DNA of 64,000 nucleotides from JAUVPY01 sp034412795. GTDB lineage: Bacteria > Chloroflexota > Anaerolineae > 4572-78 > NAK82. Below are positions 53,412 to 61,888 of this stretch, piece after piece. How positions within the stretch are numbered: the stretch's first letter is position 1; each line of letters begins with the position of its first letter. The translations under genes were made by a program, and so were the position numbers. The notes beneath the pieces were generated by a model. It made no database searches and was not told the origin of the DNA. It saw only the letters and a program-made list of their open reading frames with translations. The stretch is taken from contig DAOUMD010000011.1 in NCBI GenBank assembly GCA_034412795.1, positions 1 to 64,000 on the forward strand. The letters are read 5' to 3'.

Positions 53412-56117
53412 CTAGACAGGGGCGACAACGACGCGAAATCCAACAAAGTTGTTGAAACCGACGGGTTCGAGGTCGTAGCGGGAGGAGACGCGCGTGTTCC
53501 TAGGATCGTAGTACCACGAGCCGCCACGCAGCGCGATGGTATCGCCGCCCGGCTCATAGGAGTTGGCCATCCATTCCCAAACGTTGCCGCCCCCATCCCA
53601 CAGTCCGGTCCGGCTACGCCCTTGCGGAAAGGTTGTTACTGCCGTCGCGCTGGCTTCCCGCTGCGACTCAGACTCAAACCACTTCAGCCAATCTTCAAAT
53701 TGGCTCAGATCACGTCCAGCCCAGGCATCAGCGCAGTTGAGACGAGTCGGGTCGAAGGTATCTCCCCAGGCGTATTCCCCCCAACCTCCGACGGCGTCCT
53801 CCCACTCCTTCTCGGCAGGCAGATGTACCGCGAGGCTTTCGGGTTCCGAGACTTGAGCTGTGAGTTTCCCATCACGCCATACACGCAACTTCAGCGTTTT
53901 AGCTCGCAACTGCTCCGTCAACCAGGCGCAGTAGGCCAGCGCCTCGAACCAGGTGACGCCCACCACCGGCTGCAAGGGGCTGTTCCAGCCGCGATCTTCC
54001 CACCAAAAGGGCCGGTCCCGCTTCTCCGGCGGGCGACCCTTCAGCCAGTCCTGCAAATAGTCCGGCGCTTGGCTGTCGTAGCTCCCGGTGCGCCAGGCCC
54101 AGCCCTCTTCGGTCCACCAGCGCGGCTCTTGGTAGCCAGCAGCGGCCACAAATCGAGCATATTGCAGGTTGGTGACCGGGTGTTTGGCGAACCAGACATC
54201 CTCAACTGGGCGGAAGGTCTCCAAGCCGCTGGGAGGCGAGGCCGGGGCGTCGGGGACCAGCAGCAAGTCTCCCTCTTCTGGCTCAGGTCGCCAATCGAGG
54301 CGGCCCACCAGGAGGCCGGCATCACGCCGCTCGCGGATGTGGCAGGCCGAGTCTTGCATGGTCGCTACCAACGCGGCGATGACGCGCGTCGCCGCCGCCC
54401 GGCCCACGCCGACCTCGCCCGCGTCCAGCAAGGCGTCTCCGGCCAGGGCCACATTGGCGCCACGAGGAACTCCTTCCACCTGGCTCTCGAGCAGAGCCAG
54501 CAGCAACTTACCGGCGGCAGCCGGTCGCTGCTGCACCACGCCGATGGCCCCCACCGCCAGCAGCAGCGTCTCGCGCCAGGCCGGGTCGGCCAGGTGGCGC
54601 GTCATCACCCGCGCCGCTTCCCCCAGGTCCTCGTCGGCCAGTTGGGCGACCCCCTTGGCCGCCAGCATTTCCTCCAGAGTCAAATGCAAAAAACCATACT
54701 GGCGCTCACCCCGCTCCACCAGTAGATTGGAGTAGCGATGCACCCCCTCCAAGAACTCGCGACCCCGCTCCCGGGCCTGACCCCGGGGGAGATCCCACTC
54801 ACGCCGGTAGTAACCGGTGAGCCAGTCTTCCAGTTGTGGGCGGGTCACCAGACCAGCGGTGGGGTTGGTCTCGCGCAGCCAAAGGGCCAGCGGCGCCAGC
54901 ACCTGCACCGTTTTCAGGTAGTCCAGCGGAGAGCCGGCCGGATGCTGGTCCAGCGAGCGGGCCAGATTCCAGCTCTCGATGAGGGCTTCCAGGTAGAGCT
55001 CGTACAGCTTCACCCGCTGTTCCGGCAGCGTCACGCCGGTGCGCTTGATAAGGGCTAAAATGGTCAGCAAGAGGGGGTTGGTGGCCAGCCGCTCGATGCT
55101 GGGGCGGGTGAATATGGCTTCCAACAGATCACGCCGCTCGCGCTCGGCTGCCTCGCGGGCGATCGGGGTATCGCCGCCGTGCACGCCGATTTCAAAAGCC
55201 AGTGTCCATCCTGAAACGAAACGCTCGATGTCAGCCCGGTCGAAGTCGGTCAGGGTATAGATGCGCCACTGGCTGCCGGCCAGCGGCGCTTCGTCGTAGC
55301 CCACGATGCGGCTGGTGACCACGGCCCGGTTGCCGGGGATGGCCCGATCACTTTCGACCGGGGCCGGCACGGATTCGGCCACGAAGTCCTGCACCAGCCG
55401 CACCAGGAAGGCACGCTCGGTCTGCACCTCGTCCAGGCCGTCCAACAGGACCACCGCCTGCCCGTCGCGCAGCGCGGCCTCGAAGAGAGCGCTGACGGGG
55501 GCCAGTTTCTTCTGTCGCGAGGCATAGTACTCACCTGCGAAGTCAAGCAGGTTCACCTCGCCCCTACTCATCAGCCAGCGAGCGTAGGCGTTGAGCGGCA
55601 GCAGAATGGGCAGCGGGCCTTCGGGCTGCTCGGCCAGGGCCAGGGCGATGATCTTAAGCAGAGTGCTCTTGCCCGCTCCCGGGTCGCCCAGCACTACCAC
55701 GGCCGGCTCGCTGTGCAGAGCCACCTCCACCGGGACCGGCGACGCGCTCCGGCCTGGCGGCGGCATCCCGACCATGACTTCCGCCGCCAGGTCCGCACCG
55801 CGCAAATAGCGACCAGCGACACGCGCCCAGCCTTCCCCAGTATCAGCGCGCTGTGGGCGGGCCTTGAGCGGCACGTACACGGCCGCCAGGGGGATGGAAG
55901 GCGCCACGCGCTGCACTTGCACGATACCTTTGATATCCAGGTGCTGATAGCTATCCCGCAGGTAAGCCAGGTAGTCCGCTCGCAGGGTCTCCAGGTCGGG
56001 CGGGGGAGTGAAAGGCGCTTTAAAGATGACGGTGAAGTTTTTCTGGACGCCGGTGATGATGTCCCGGGCGTGAACATCGCGGGCAGACACGTCACCACTG
56101 GTGACATTTTCGTCCAT
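53412..56117 (-). CDS. NACHT ATPase with C-terminal FGE-sulfatase domain; DGR target 1
   Basis: 901 residues, ATG at 56117 with a CAGGAGG site. The N-terminus has the motif SGDVSARDVHARDIITG (about residues 7-23), shared with two neighbours. The NACHT ATPase (about 130-450) has VVLGDPGAGKSTLL (Walker A) and AVVLLDGLDEVQ (Walker B). A helical region follows, then an FGE-sulfatase or C-type-lectin-like domain (about 635-901) with HPVTNLQYARFV, PVVGVTWFEALAYCAWL and GGNVWEWMANSY. The last 24 codons form the variable repeat ending GFRVVVAPV. It is presumably a STAND-type sensor whose lectin-like tip recognises a ligand, in which case the DGR would alter binding. Effector action is not obvious; no separate toxin domain was seen. 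Confidence 0.9.
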   Translation of the reverse strand: MDENVTSGDVSARDVHARDIITGVQKNFTVIFKAPFTPPPDLETLRADYLAYLRDSYQHLDIKGIVQVQRVAPSIPLAAVYVPLKARPQRADTGEGWARVAGRYLRGADLAAEVMVGMPPPGRSASPVPVEVALHSEPAVVVLGDPGAGKSTLLKIIALALAEQPEGPLPILLPLNAYARWLMSRGEVNLLDFAGEYYASRQKKLAPVSALFEAALRDGQAVVLLDGLDEVQTERAFLVRLVQDFVAESVPAPVESDRAIPGNRAVVTSRIVGYDEAPLAGSQWRIYTLTDFDRADIERFVSGWTLAFEIGVHGGDTPIAREAAERERRDLLEAIFTRPSIERLATNPLLLTILALIKRTGVTLPEQRVKLYELYLEALIESWNLARSLDQHPAGSPLDYLKTVQVLAPLALWLRETNPTAGLVTRPQLEDWLTGYYRREWDLPRGQARERGREFLEGVHRYSNLLVERGERQYGFLHLTLEEMLAAKGVAQLADEDLGEAARVMTRHLADPAWRETLLLAVGAIGVVQQRPAAAGKLLLALLESQVEGVPRGANVALAGDALLDAGEVGVGRAAATRVIAALVATMQDSACHIRERRDAGLLVGRLDWRPEPEEGDLLLVPDAPASPPSGLETFRPVEDVWFAKHPVTNLQYARFVAAAGYQEPRWWTEEGWAWRTGSYDSQAPDYLQDWLKGRPPEKRDRPFWWEDRGWNSPLQPVVGVTWFEALAYCAWLTEQLRAKTLKLRVWRDGKLTAQVSEPESLAVHLPAEKEWEDAVGGWGEYAWGDTFDPTRLNCADAWAGRDLSQFEDWLKWFESESQREASATAVTTFPQGRSRTGLWDGGGNVWEWMANSYEPGGDTIALRGGSWYYDPRNTRVSSRYDLEPVGFNNFVGFRVVVAPV
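53420..53489 (-). repeat. DGR variable repeat 1 (VR1)
   Basis: 70 bp at the 3' end of target 1. Against the template (56368-56437) it has 11 mismatches and no gap; 10 are at template adenines (coding strand). The 3' 24 bases, encoding GFRVVVA, are unchanged, as expected next to an initiation site. Confidence 0.92.
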
Positions 56118-56367
56118 GATCGCCTCCTGATAGGTGGTGCCCCGGCCTGAGCGTCGAGCCCTTCGGCCAGCTCAGGACACGCCCTGCGACCCAGGGCCTA
56201 CCACAAAGACCGGGGCCGTTTTGTATATGGCCGGTGCGCAAAGGCTGACCCCTACGCACGCGACCGGGACCGGACCGCGCTGTCTTTCTTGTCCGTCTGG
56301 GCGCCGTAACGCCGCAGCTTTGCCGACAGGGGCCTCTACCTTTTGGCCCCCCTACGTTGAAAGTCAT

Positions 56368-56437
56368 GGGCGACAACGACGCGAAATCCAACATTGTTGT
56401 TGAAGTTGTCGGGTTCGTTGTTGTTGCGGTAGGAGAC
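56368..56437 (-). repeat. DGR template repeat (TR)
   Basis: On the minus strand the 70 bp would read VSYRNNNEPDNFNNNVGFRV in the target frame, with AAC-rich codons and 19 adenines. It matches both variable repeats without gaps. It directly follows the broken reverse-transcriptase gene, with no spacer. Confidence 0.92.
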
Positions 56438-56979
56438 GTCGTATTCGTCCGCAGCACGCCGGCGCCGCTGTCGAGAATCAGGTTGATCAGCCAGCGGGCC
56501 CGCACGTCGACGATCAGGCGGAAGAGGACGTCGCGCAGTATGCCGTGATCCACAGCCGGGAAAAACTGCACGATGTCACAGCCCAACACATAACGATAGC
56601 GGCGGGCAAAAGCCTGGCAGCGGTCAAGCGCGGCGTGGGTGCCCCGGCCCACGCGGCAGGCGTAGCTGTCGTGGATGAAGCGAGCCTCGAAGATAGGCTC
56701 GATCTGCCGCACCAGGGCGTGGTGTACCACCCAGTCGCGGAAGCGAGCAGCGCTGATGCGCCGGGGTTTGGGATAGGTAATGTGGAAATGCCGGTATGGG
56801 CGGGGACGATAGCGCCCCTCGCGCAGCTCCACTTCCAATCGCAGCAAATTGTCGGTCAGCGCGTACTCAAAGGCCGCCACCTCCGGCGACTTACGCTTGC
56901 CGCGCGCCGCGTCGCGCCAGGCGAAGTAGAGGTTGTCATAGGCGCAGATGCGAGGAAAGATGTTTTTGTAGGTTTTCAT
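56438..56979 (-). pseudogene. Truncated DGR-type reverse transcriptase, 5' half only
   Basis: The first 176 codons from the ATG at 56979 encode the N-terminal half of a DGR/retron-type reverse transcriptase: RDWVVHHALVRQIEPIFEAR, FIHDSYACRVGRGTHAALDR and the first catalytic aspartate in VLGCDIVQFFPAVDH. After SGAGVL one base appears to be missing (56451 region), since DEYD follows in another frame. Immediately after DEYD the sequence becomes the template repeat at 56437. The regions with LPIGNLTSQ and YxDD, needed for activity, are gone. No accessory Avd gene was found nearby. The break could be a true deletion or an assembly collapse. Confidence 0.88.
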
Positions 56980-57020
56980 AACGCTTCACCAACGCCATGC
57001 CATTCTTCTCAAGACCCGCG

Positions 57021-57037
57021 ACCCGCCTTCGGCGGGT
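57021..57037. repeat. Hairpin downstream of variable repeat 2
   Basis: ACCCGCC, TTC loop, GGCGGGT, a 7-bp stem about 120 bp beyond the end of target 2's variable repeat. Matches the hairpin at 53316-53330. Confidence 0.75.
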
Positions 57038-57139
57038 TTCAGAGGGTTGTGTTCGCAAGACAGGCATCCCCGCAAAATGCATCGCCTATCGCATGGGCCA
57101 GAAACCAATGCGCAGCAACCAGGGTACAGCAAACAGAAA

Positions 57140-60100
57140 TCAACTGCCCAAGACAGGGGCGACAACGACGCGAAACCCGATATCGTAGTTGAAGTAGTCG
57201 GGGTCGAAGCTGTTGCGGGAGGAGACGCGCGCGAACCTTCGACTGTAGAGCCACGAGCCGCCACGCAGCGCATGCCGGTCGTCAACCGACGGAGCCTCGC
57301 GTCCGTCATCCGGCTGGTACGGGTAATCCCGGTAGAGTGTGTGCGTCCACTCCCACACCTGCCCACCCATGTCCCGGCAGCCATAGGGCGAGCCACCTTC
57401 TGGAAAGCTCCCAACAGCCATAGTGCCACCCCGCTGGCTCTCCCAGATATTGGCGTGTTGAACCGGGCTGACGTCAGTCCACTCGCCCCACGGCCAGCGG
57501 CGGCGGGAGTCGGGATTGGGGCGCATGAGCAACTCATCACTGGAAACAGGTATGAGATCCGTCCCTGTGATGTGGACCTGGGCCGGGATCTCCAGACCAC
57601 CCCGCGCCGCCTTCTCCCACTCCGCTTCGGTCGGAAGACGTACCGTGTAACCATCAGGCCAGGCAGGAGCCAGTTCCTCAGCCAGCCAGGTGCAATAGGC
57701 CACGGCATCCTGCCAACTGACCAGCACCACCGGGTGGTCGCGCTTCTCGGGCGGCGGCGCATCGTCACGCCAGTTATAAGGTTGGGCCCAATCTTCATCT
57801 CGATAGGGAACACGATGGCCGGTGGCCTGAATGAAGGCCTGGTATTGGACCTGGGTGACCGGGTAGCAGCTCATCCAATAAGGGTAGTCCAGCTCGAACG
57901 GCTCTTGGTGGCCGTATTCATCGCCAGAAGCCAGGTCATCCTCCCCCTTGAGACCCCCCAACCAGAAGTGACCGGACGGCACGTAGCACCACTGGATGTC
58001 AGGTAGGCCCCCCACCCCAGCCCTCCCCCTTGGGGGGGAAGGGAGCACCCCCACGCCTGGGCGGCGATCGCCGTCCAGGGCGGCCAGCGCGTCGCCAGCA
58101 TCGGCCCGCTCGGCAACGGTCAACATGCCGCACTCCAAGATGGCCTCCAGGTGGGGAAGGAGCCGGTCCAGGAAGGCCTGGCCACCGTCAGGCGACTCTT
58201 CATCACCTTGGATGCGGGCCGATCCCGTCTCGGCAGCGATGACACCGGCCCAGGTCACCCCTCTCCAATCGTCCTCGCCAGCCGGTTCACGCACCGGGCA
58301 GAGCTGGTAAAGCAGGTCCAGCACTGCGTGTTCCTGGCCCACGTTATACAGCACGTGCTCGGCAGCCAGTTGCCCGGCCAGGTACCAGCGATCTTTCTCA
58401 CCCAGCCTGGCCCGCAGCGCCCGCGCCAGGCCACCTCGCTCGGCCAGAGCCAGGTAGCAACCGGCCAGGTACTCCTGGAAGGTGCGGTGGGCAAAGCTGT
58501 ACACCGGTGACCGGGTCTCGCCCCCGCCGCGCCCGACCAGCAGGCCCGCCTGCTGGTCAACATATTCCAAGAAACGCTGGGCCTTGCCGTAATCGCCGTC
58601 CATGCAGGTCTTGGCCAGCAGACCCACCGCCGTGTCCTTGTCCACGTCGGCGCTACCTCTCGGTTCGCCGGCCTGGTGGGCGTGATATGCCAATGCCCGC
58701 AGGCCACCCAGCAGCCGGGTGGCGTCAACGCCCAGCCGGTCCAGCAGCGAGGCCTGGCCATGCTTATGCCGCTGCCAACGGCGCATAAGCACCTCGACGC
58801 TGCGCGCGTACAGCCGCACCCGCTCGCGGGGTAGGCCGACGCCAGCAGTGTGGATCAGGGCCATAGTTGTTAAGAGCAGAGGATTGCCGGCCAGCTCTGC
58901 CAGGCTGGGGCGATGCACCGCCTGGCGCAGGTCGGCCATGCGCTCGCTACGGCTGGCCCCTGTCAGAGCCGGTTGTGCATGGTACCAGGCGACAATGAAG
59001 TCGTTGATCTGCTGATCGGTGAAAGGAGCCAGGGTTTCCACGGCGAAGCCGGGTAGCTGGGCCACTCCCTCGTAGGAGCGGATGCGAGAGGTGACGATGA
59101 CCGGGCCATCGTGCCGGGCGGCCAGCGCCTCAATGGCCTGCCGGATCCAGGTCAACTGATCCGGCGGCACCTCGTCCAGGCCGTCGAAGATGTAGAGGCA
59201 CCTTGCCTGGTGCGCCTGGTCGCGTAGGCAGTCGGTCCAGACTTCTGCCTCCTCGCTTGAGAGGCCAAAGGTGGTGAACCCCTGGGTCAGATGGGCTTGT
59301 AACGCTTCCAACAAGCAATCTTGTTGTTTGGCCTGGGGCAAGGCGGTCAGCCCGACCGGGTCGAGCGTCCCCAGGTCGGCCGCCAGGTCACGCAAGACAA
59401 CCCGGATTGGCAGATGAGGTGGGGCAGGCCACCAATCTGAGGCCGACTGACCCGCCAGGCGGGCGCCAGCCAACCGGTAGGCCAGGTGATTGACGAAGAC
59501 GCTCTTGCCACTGCCGGGATCACCCAACAGCACCAGGTGCAAGTTTTGGGCGGCGGCCTCCAACGCGCTCAGCGGGCGCTCTTTCTGATAGCCAAATTCG
59601 CTCTTTTCTTTTTCTTCTTGGGTCAACTCCACCTTGCTGCGGGTATCCAGAGCGATGTAAACCCGGTCCAGGGTGACACGAGGCCCCCGGCTGTCGGCAC
59701 CTTCGTCCTCCAGTGCAGCCAACGGCAGTTCCACGGCCTGTCTTTGCAGCGAGCGGAGGTACATGCGCTCCAGGTTGGTGCACGGATCGACAGGTGAGGT
59801 ATCTGGCGCAGCGTAGATGTTTATCTGCCGACCAGTGATAATGTCCCGGGCGCCGATGTCGCCCCGGGCGCTGACATCCCCACTACCTGCCCCCCGATTG
59901 ATGTGCTCCACGACCCGGCGAATGGCGCTCAGGTCCGTCACCAAGGCGCGCAGGCTAGAGGTGGCGTCGCGCAACTGGGACACCTGCACCGTGTCGGCCA
60001 GCTCCGGCTCGAGCTCGACCGCTTGCAAGAAGGTTTCGACAAAGATCGCCAACCGGGTGTGAAAGTCAAAGGGGGGTAGATCGTGGTCTTCAATGGTTTC

Positions 60101-60406
60101 TTCAAATGCTTCTGCCAGAGTCTCCTGGTCTGGCTCGCGGCCCCGGACCAGCTTGGCCAGTTCGGCCTGGACCGCCGGCTGGTCGAAGAAGCCTTGCAGG
60201 ATAGGCAGGTAAGTATCGCGGACGGGATCATCCTCCGGTAACAGAGCGGCCGATCCGGCCTGATAGCAGCGGACTAAGGCCTGTTGCCGGGGCGTACCCT
60301 GGATGGCCTCGCGCAGACGGCGGCCCAAGGCATCCAATACGCGCAGGGTAAGTTCGGCGGCCAGGGTGGACATGTATTCCGTGGAGAACCCCGATGCGTC
60401 AATCAT
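57140..60406 (-). CDS. NACHT ATPase with C-terminal FGE-sulfatase domain; DGR target 2
   Basis: 1088 residues, ATG at 60406 with an AGGAGA site. A helical N-terminal region (about 1-165) of unknown type precedes SGDVSARGDIGARDIITG (about 174-191). The NACHT ATPase (about 285-600) has LVLLGDPGSGKSVFVNHLA and LYIFDGLDEVPPDQ. Helical repeats follow. The FGE-sulfatase domain (about 800-1088) has WCYVPSGHFWLGG, PVVLVSWQDAVAYCTWLAE and GGQVWEWTHTLY, and ends with the variable repeat GFRVVVAPVLGS. It is a longer homologue of target 1 and probably arose with it by duplication, since the 3' flanks also match. A STAND-type sensing role in defence or self/non-self recognition is inferred. Confidence 0.9.
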   Translation of the reverse strand: MIDASGFSTEYMSTLAAELTLRVLDALGRRLREAIQGTPRQQALVRCYQAGSAALLPEDDPVRDTYLPILQGFFDQPAVQAELAKLVRGREPDQETLAEAFEETIEDHDLPPFDFHTRLAIFVETFLQAVELEPELADTVQVSQLRDATSSLRALVTDLSAIRRVVEHINRGAGSGDVSARGDIGARDIITGRQINIYAAPDTSPVDPCTNLERMYLRSLQRQAVELPLAALEDEGADSRGPRVTLDRVYIALDTRSKVELTQEEKEKSEFGYQKERPLSALEAAAQNLHLVLLGDPGSGKSVFVNHLAYRLAGARLAGQSASDWWPAPPHLPIRVVLRDLAADLGTLDPVGLTALPQAKQQDCLLEALQAHLTQGFTTFGLSSEEAEVWTDCLRDQAHQARCLYIFDGLDEVPPDQLTWIRQAIEALAARHDGPVIVTSRIRSYEGVAQLPGFAVETLAPFTDQQINDFIVAWYHAQPALTGASRSERMADLRQAVHRPSLAELAGNPLLLTTMALIHTAGVGLPRERVRLYARSVEVLMRRWQRHKHGQASLLDRLGVDATRLLGGLRALAYHAHQAGEPRGSADVDKDTAVGLLAKTCMDGDYGKAQRFLEYVDQQAGLLVGRGGGETRSPVYSFAHRTFQEYLAGCYLALAERGGLARALRARLGEKDRWYLAGQLAAEHVLYNVGQEHAVLDLLYQLCPVREPAGEDDWRGVTWAGVIAAETGSARIQGDEESPDGGQAFLDRLLPHLEAILECGMLTVAERADAGDALAALDGDRRPGVGVLPSPPRGRAGVGGLPDIQWCYVPSGHFWLGGLKGEDDLASGDEYGHQEPFELDYPYWMSCYPVTQVQYQAFIQATGHRVPYRDEDWAQPYNWRDDAPPPEKRDHPVVLVSWQDAVAYCTWLAEELAPAWPDGYTVRLPTEAEWEKAARGGLEIPAQVHITGTDLIPVSSDELLMRPNPDSRRRWPWGEWTDVSPVQHANIWESQRGGTMAVGSFPEGGSPYGCRDMGGQVWEWTHTLYRDYPYQPDDGREAPSVDDRHALRGGSWLYSRRFARVSSRNSFDPDYFNYDIGFRVVVAPVLGS
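57157..57226 (-). repeat. DGR variable repeat 2 (VR2)
   Basis: 70 bp near the 3' end of target 2. There are 11 mismatches against the template with no gap; 9 are at template adenines and the other two are adjacent (GTT to ATC). It differs from VR1 mostly at the same adenine-derived positions. Confidence 0.92.
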
Positions 60407-60456
60407 GGATTACTTCTCCTATCGTAAGGGCGACGCATAACCTGGCGTCGCTCTTA

Positions 60457-60978
60457 TTAAAACAAGGTCTGGGCAATCTGGTACAGTGCCGCGGCCGCCG
60501 GGAGGGCCTTGAGAATAAGCGATCCGGCCTTGTCGGCAGCCTCCAGGGCCTTGCTGGCGTCGGTGATGAACTCCAGGGTGTCGTGCAACCGTTTAACTAC
60601 CAGTTTGCCCAGCGGCTCCTTCTTACCGGCCTCTTCAATGGCGGTGTCCAGCGATTGAGCTGCGGCTTCAATCTCAGACGCCGCTTCGGGCTGCTTCTGC
60701 AGGTCGGCCAGCACCTCGCGCAGCGCCTGCAACTCGGCGACGAAGGCCTCTCGGTCGGGCGACTGGGGGTTGAGGTAACGAAAGCCGGTCACAATGCCTT
60801 CGCTGACGTCCATCGTCTCGGCGGCACGGACGTCTCCGGTGCTGAGACGGTCCATGGCCTCCAGGGCGGCCTTGAGCACCTCGTCGCTGGCGGCCCCTTC
60901 GATTTCGACGCCAGCGATGATGCGCCGCGCTCGTATGTTCTTGGCGGTCACGCTTCCGGTTCGCGGTTTGTCGGTCAT
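60457..60978 (-). CDS. Small helical protein, putative partner of the NACHT pair
   Basis: 173 residues from the ATG at 60978, with an AAGGAG site. The N-terminus TGSVTAKNIRARRIIAG echoes the SGDVSA-x-ARDIITG motif of both NACHT proteins downstream. The rest is largely helical (REAFVAELQALREVLADL, EIEAAAQSLDTAIEEAG) with a hydrophobic C-terminal helix (LPAAAALYQIAQTLF). It starts the run of genes and lies 50 bp before target 2, so co-expression is likely. I recognise no catalytic motif. An adaptor or effector that meets the ATPases through the shared motif is a hypothesis only. Confidence 0.7.
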   Translation of the reverse strand: MTDKPRTGSVTAKNIRARRIIAGVEIEGAASDEVLKAALEAMDRLSTGDVRAAETMDVSEGIVTGFRYLNPQSPDREAFVAELQALREVLADLQKQPEAASEIEAAAQSLDTAIEEAGKKEPLGKLVVKRLHDTLEFITDASKALEAADKAGSLILKALPAAAALYQIAQTLF

Positions 60979-61118
60979 TACGCACTCCTTTGACTGATAC
61001 ACTGCCTGAAAAGTTATCGTCCGAACAGGTAGCTATGCGGCGTTCACCCCGCTCGCCAGCCTATTATATCACATTTGCAATTGACCCTCAATGAGATTCT
61101 CCCGAGCGTCACACATTT

Positions 61119-61430
61119 GCTGATCGTTACGGTTATTCGATGGTTACGGATATTCATCCGTAACCCATACTAGCCAGATTTTAATCTGCAAATCCCTCAC
61201 TACGTGATTCTATCAATCTCGATCAAGCTGTCATCCTCTAACAAGTAATTCCAGGCGCTGGAATACTTCCAATCTTCGGGCTTCTCCACAAACCCCTTTC
61301 TTACCGGATTGTAATGGATGTACTCCAACTTCTCATCAAAAAACGCCCGACTCGTGAGAGCGACCGGATGGTATCCCGCGGCGCGGATTAAAATCCTATT
61401 AATACGGGTGACGGATACATATCCGTCACC
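61119..61430. repeat. REP-like palindromes flanking a transposase remnant
   Basis: The shared word at 61119-61138 (see 13238-13257), a perfect palindrome at 61143-61164 (GTTACGGATATTCATCCGTAAC) and another at 61407-61430 (GGTGACGGATACATATCCGT...) bracket the RAYT-like remnant. REP sequences next to RAYT transposases are a known arrangement. Confidence 0.75.
61200..61345 (-). pseudogene. C-terminal remnant of a REP-associated tyrosine transposase (RAYT/IS200-like)
   Basis: The minus-strand frame ending at the TAG at 61200 reads FDEKLEYIHYNPVRKGFVEK and PEDWKYSSAWNYLL, the typical end of Y1-type RAYT transposases. The catalytic tyrosine and HuH parts are missing. It is flanked by REP-like palindromes. 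Confidence 0.8.
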
Positions 61431-61544
61431 ATCGAAATGTGGCGATGCCTTGCTCGAAGATTCAACTGCTTTTGCCTACCCGTACCGTTACGTTACCCTC
61501 CAGGTGGGCGACAGTCGAGGGCCTTCTTGGCAGCTTGATCTACG

Positions 61545-61672
61545 AGACCTCTCGGAAAGTCAGCCAACACAACAACGAATTGGGAAAGGAACGAATTCTT
61601 CGCGCTCCCCCAGTCATTCGTTTTATTCTAAATTCGTTGTTGTCTTGCGCCATAGTCACTTTCCGAGAGATC
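61545..61672. repeat. Element with CTTTCCGAGAG-type inverted ends, copy 2
   Basis: AGACCTCTCGGAAAGT (61545-61560) and ACTTTCCGAGAGAT (61658-61671) are inverted. A second inner pair (ACAACAACGAATT near 61570, AATTCGTTGTTGT at 61631-61643) makes a nested hairpin. The 61.0-61.9 kb gap contains this, the REP cluster and no other credible gene. Confidence 0.7.
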
Positions 61673-61888
61673 CCTACCTCTTCGGGGGTGATGAGAACCG
61701 AGCTCCGAACGGCCCCCCCGGCGGCGGTGATCACAAGCGCCAAGGGCGTGGCGCTGACGTTGGGAGCAAGTCAAGCACTTAAGTGCGTCAAAAAGTGTAT
61801 CCAGTGGGTGGATGCAAAAGGCAAGATGTGATAGTCTTTCTTCAAGAGATCCATGCCGTGATTCCGTTCGGCGATATGAGAAAAGGAT

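Noticed and set aside
53022..54725. A 567-codon plus-strand open frame across the NACHT-FGE gene
   Set aside because: It is antisense to a clearly recognised protein and has no family motifs; the GC-rich codon pattern of the real gene keeps the opposite frame open.
56545..57192. A 215-codon plus-strand frame opposite the reverse transcriptase
   Set aside because: It mirrors RT coding sequence and the variable repeat flank; no independent motif or ribosome site.
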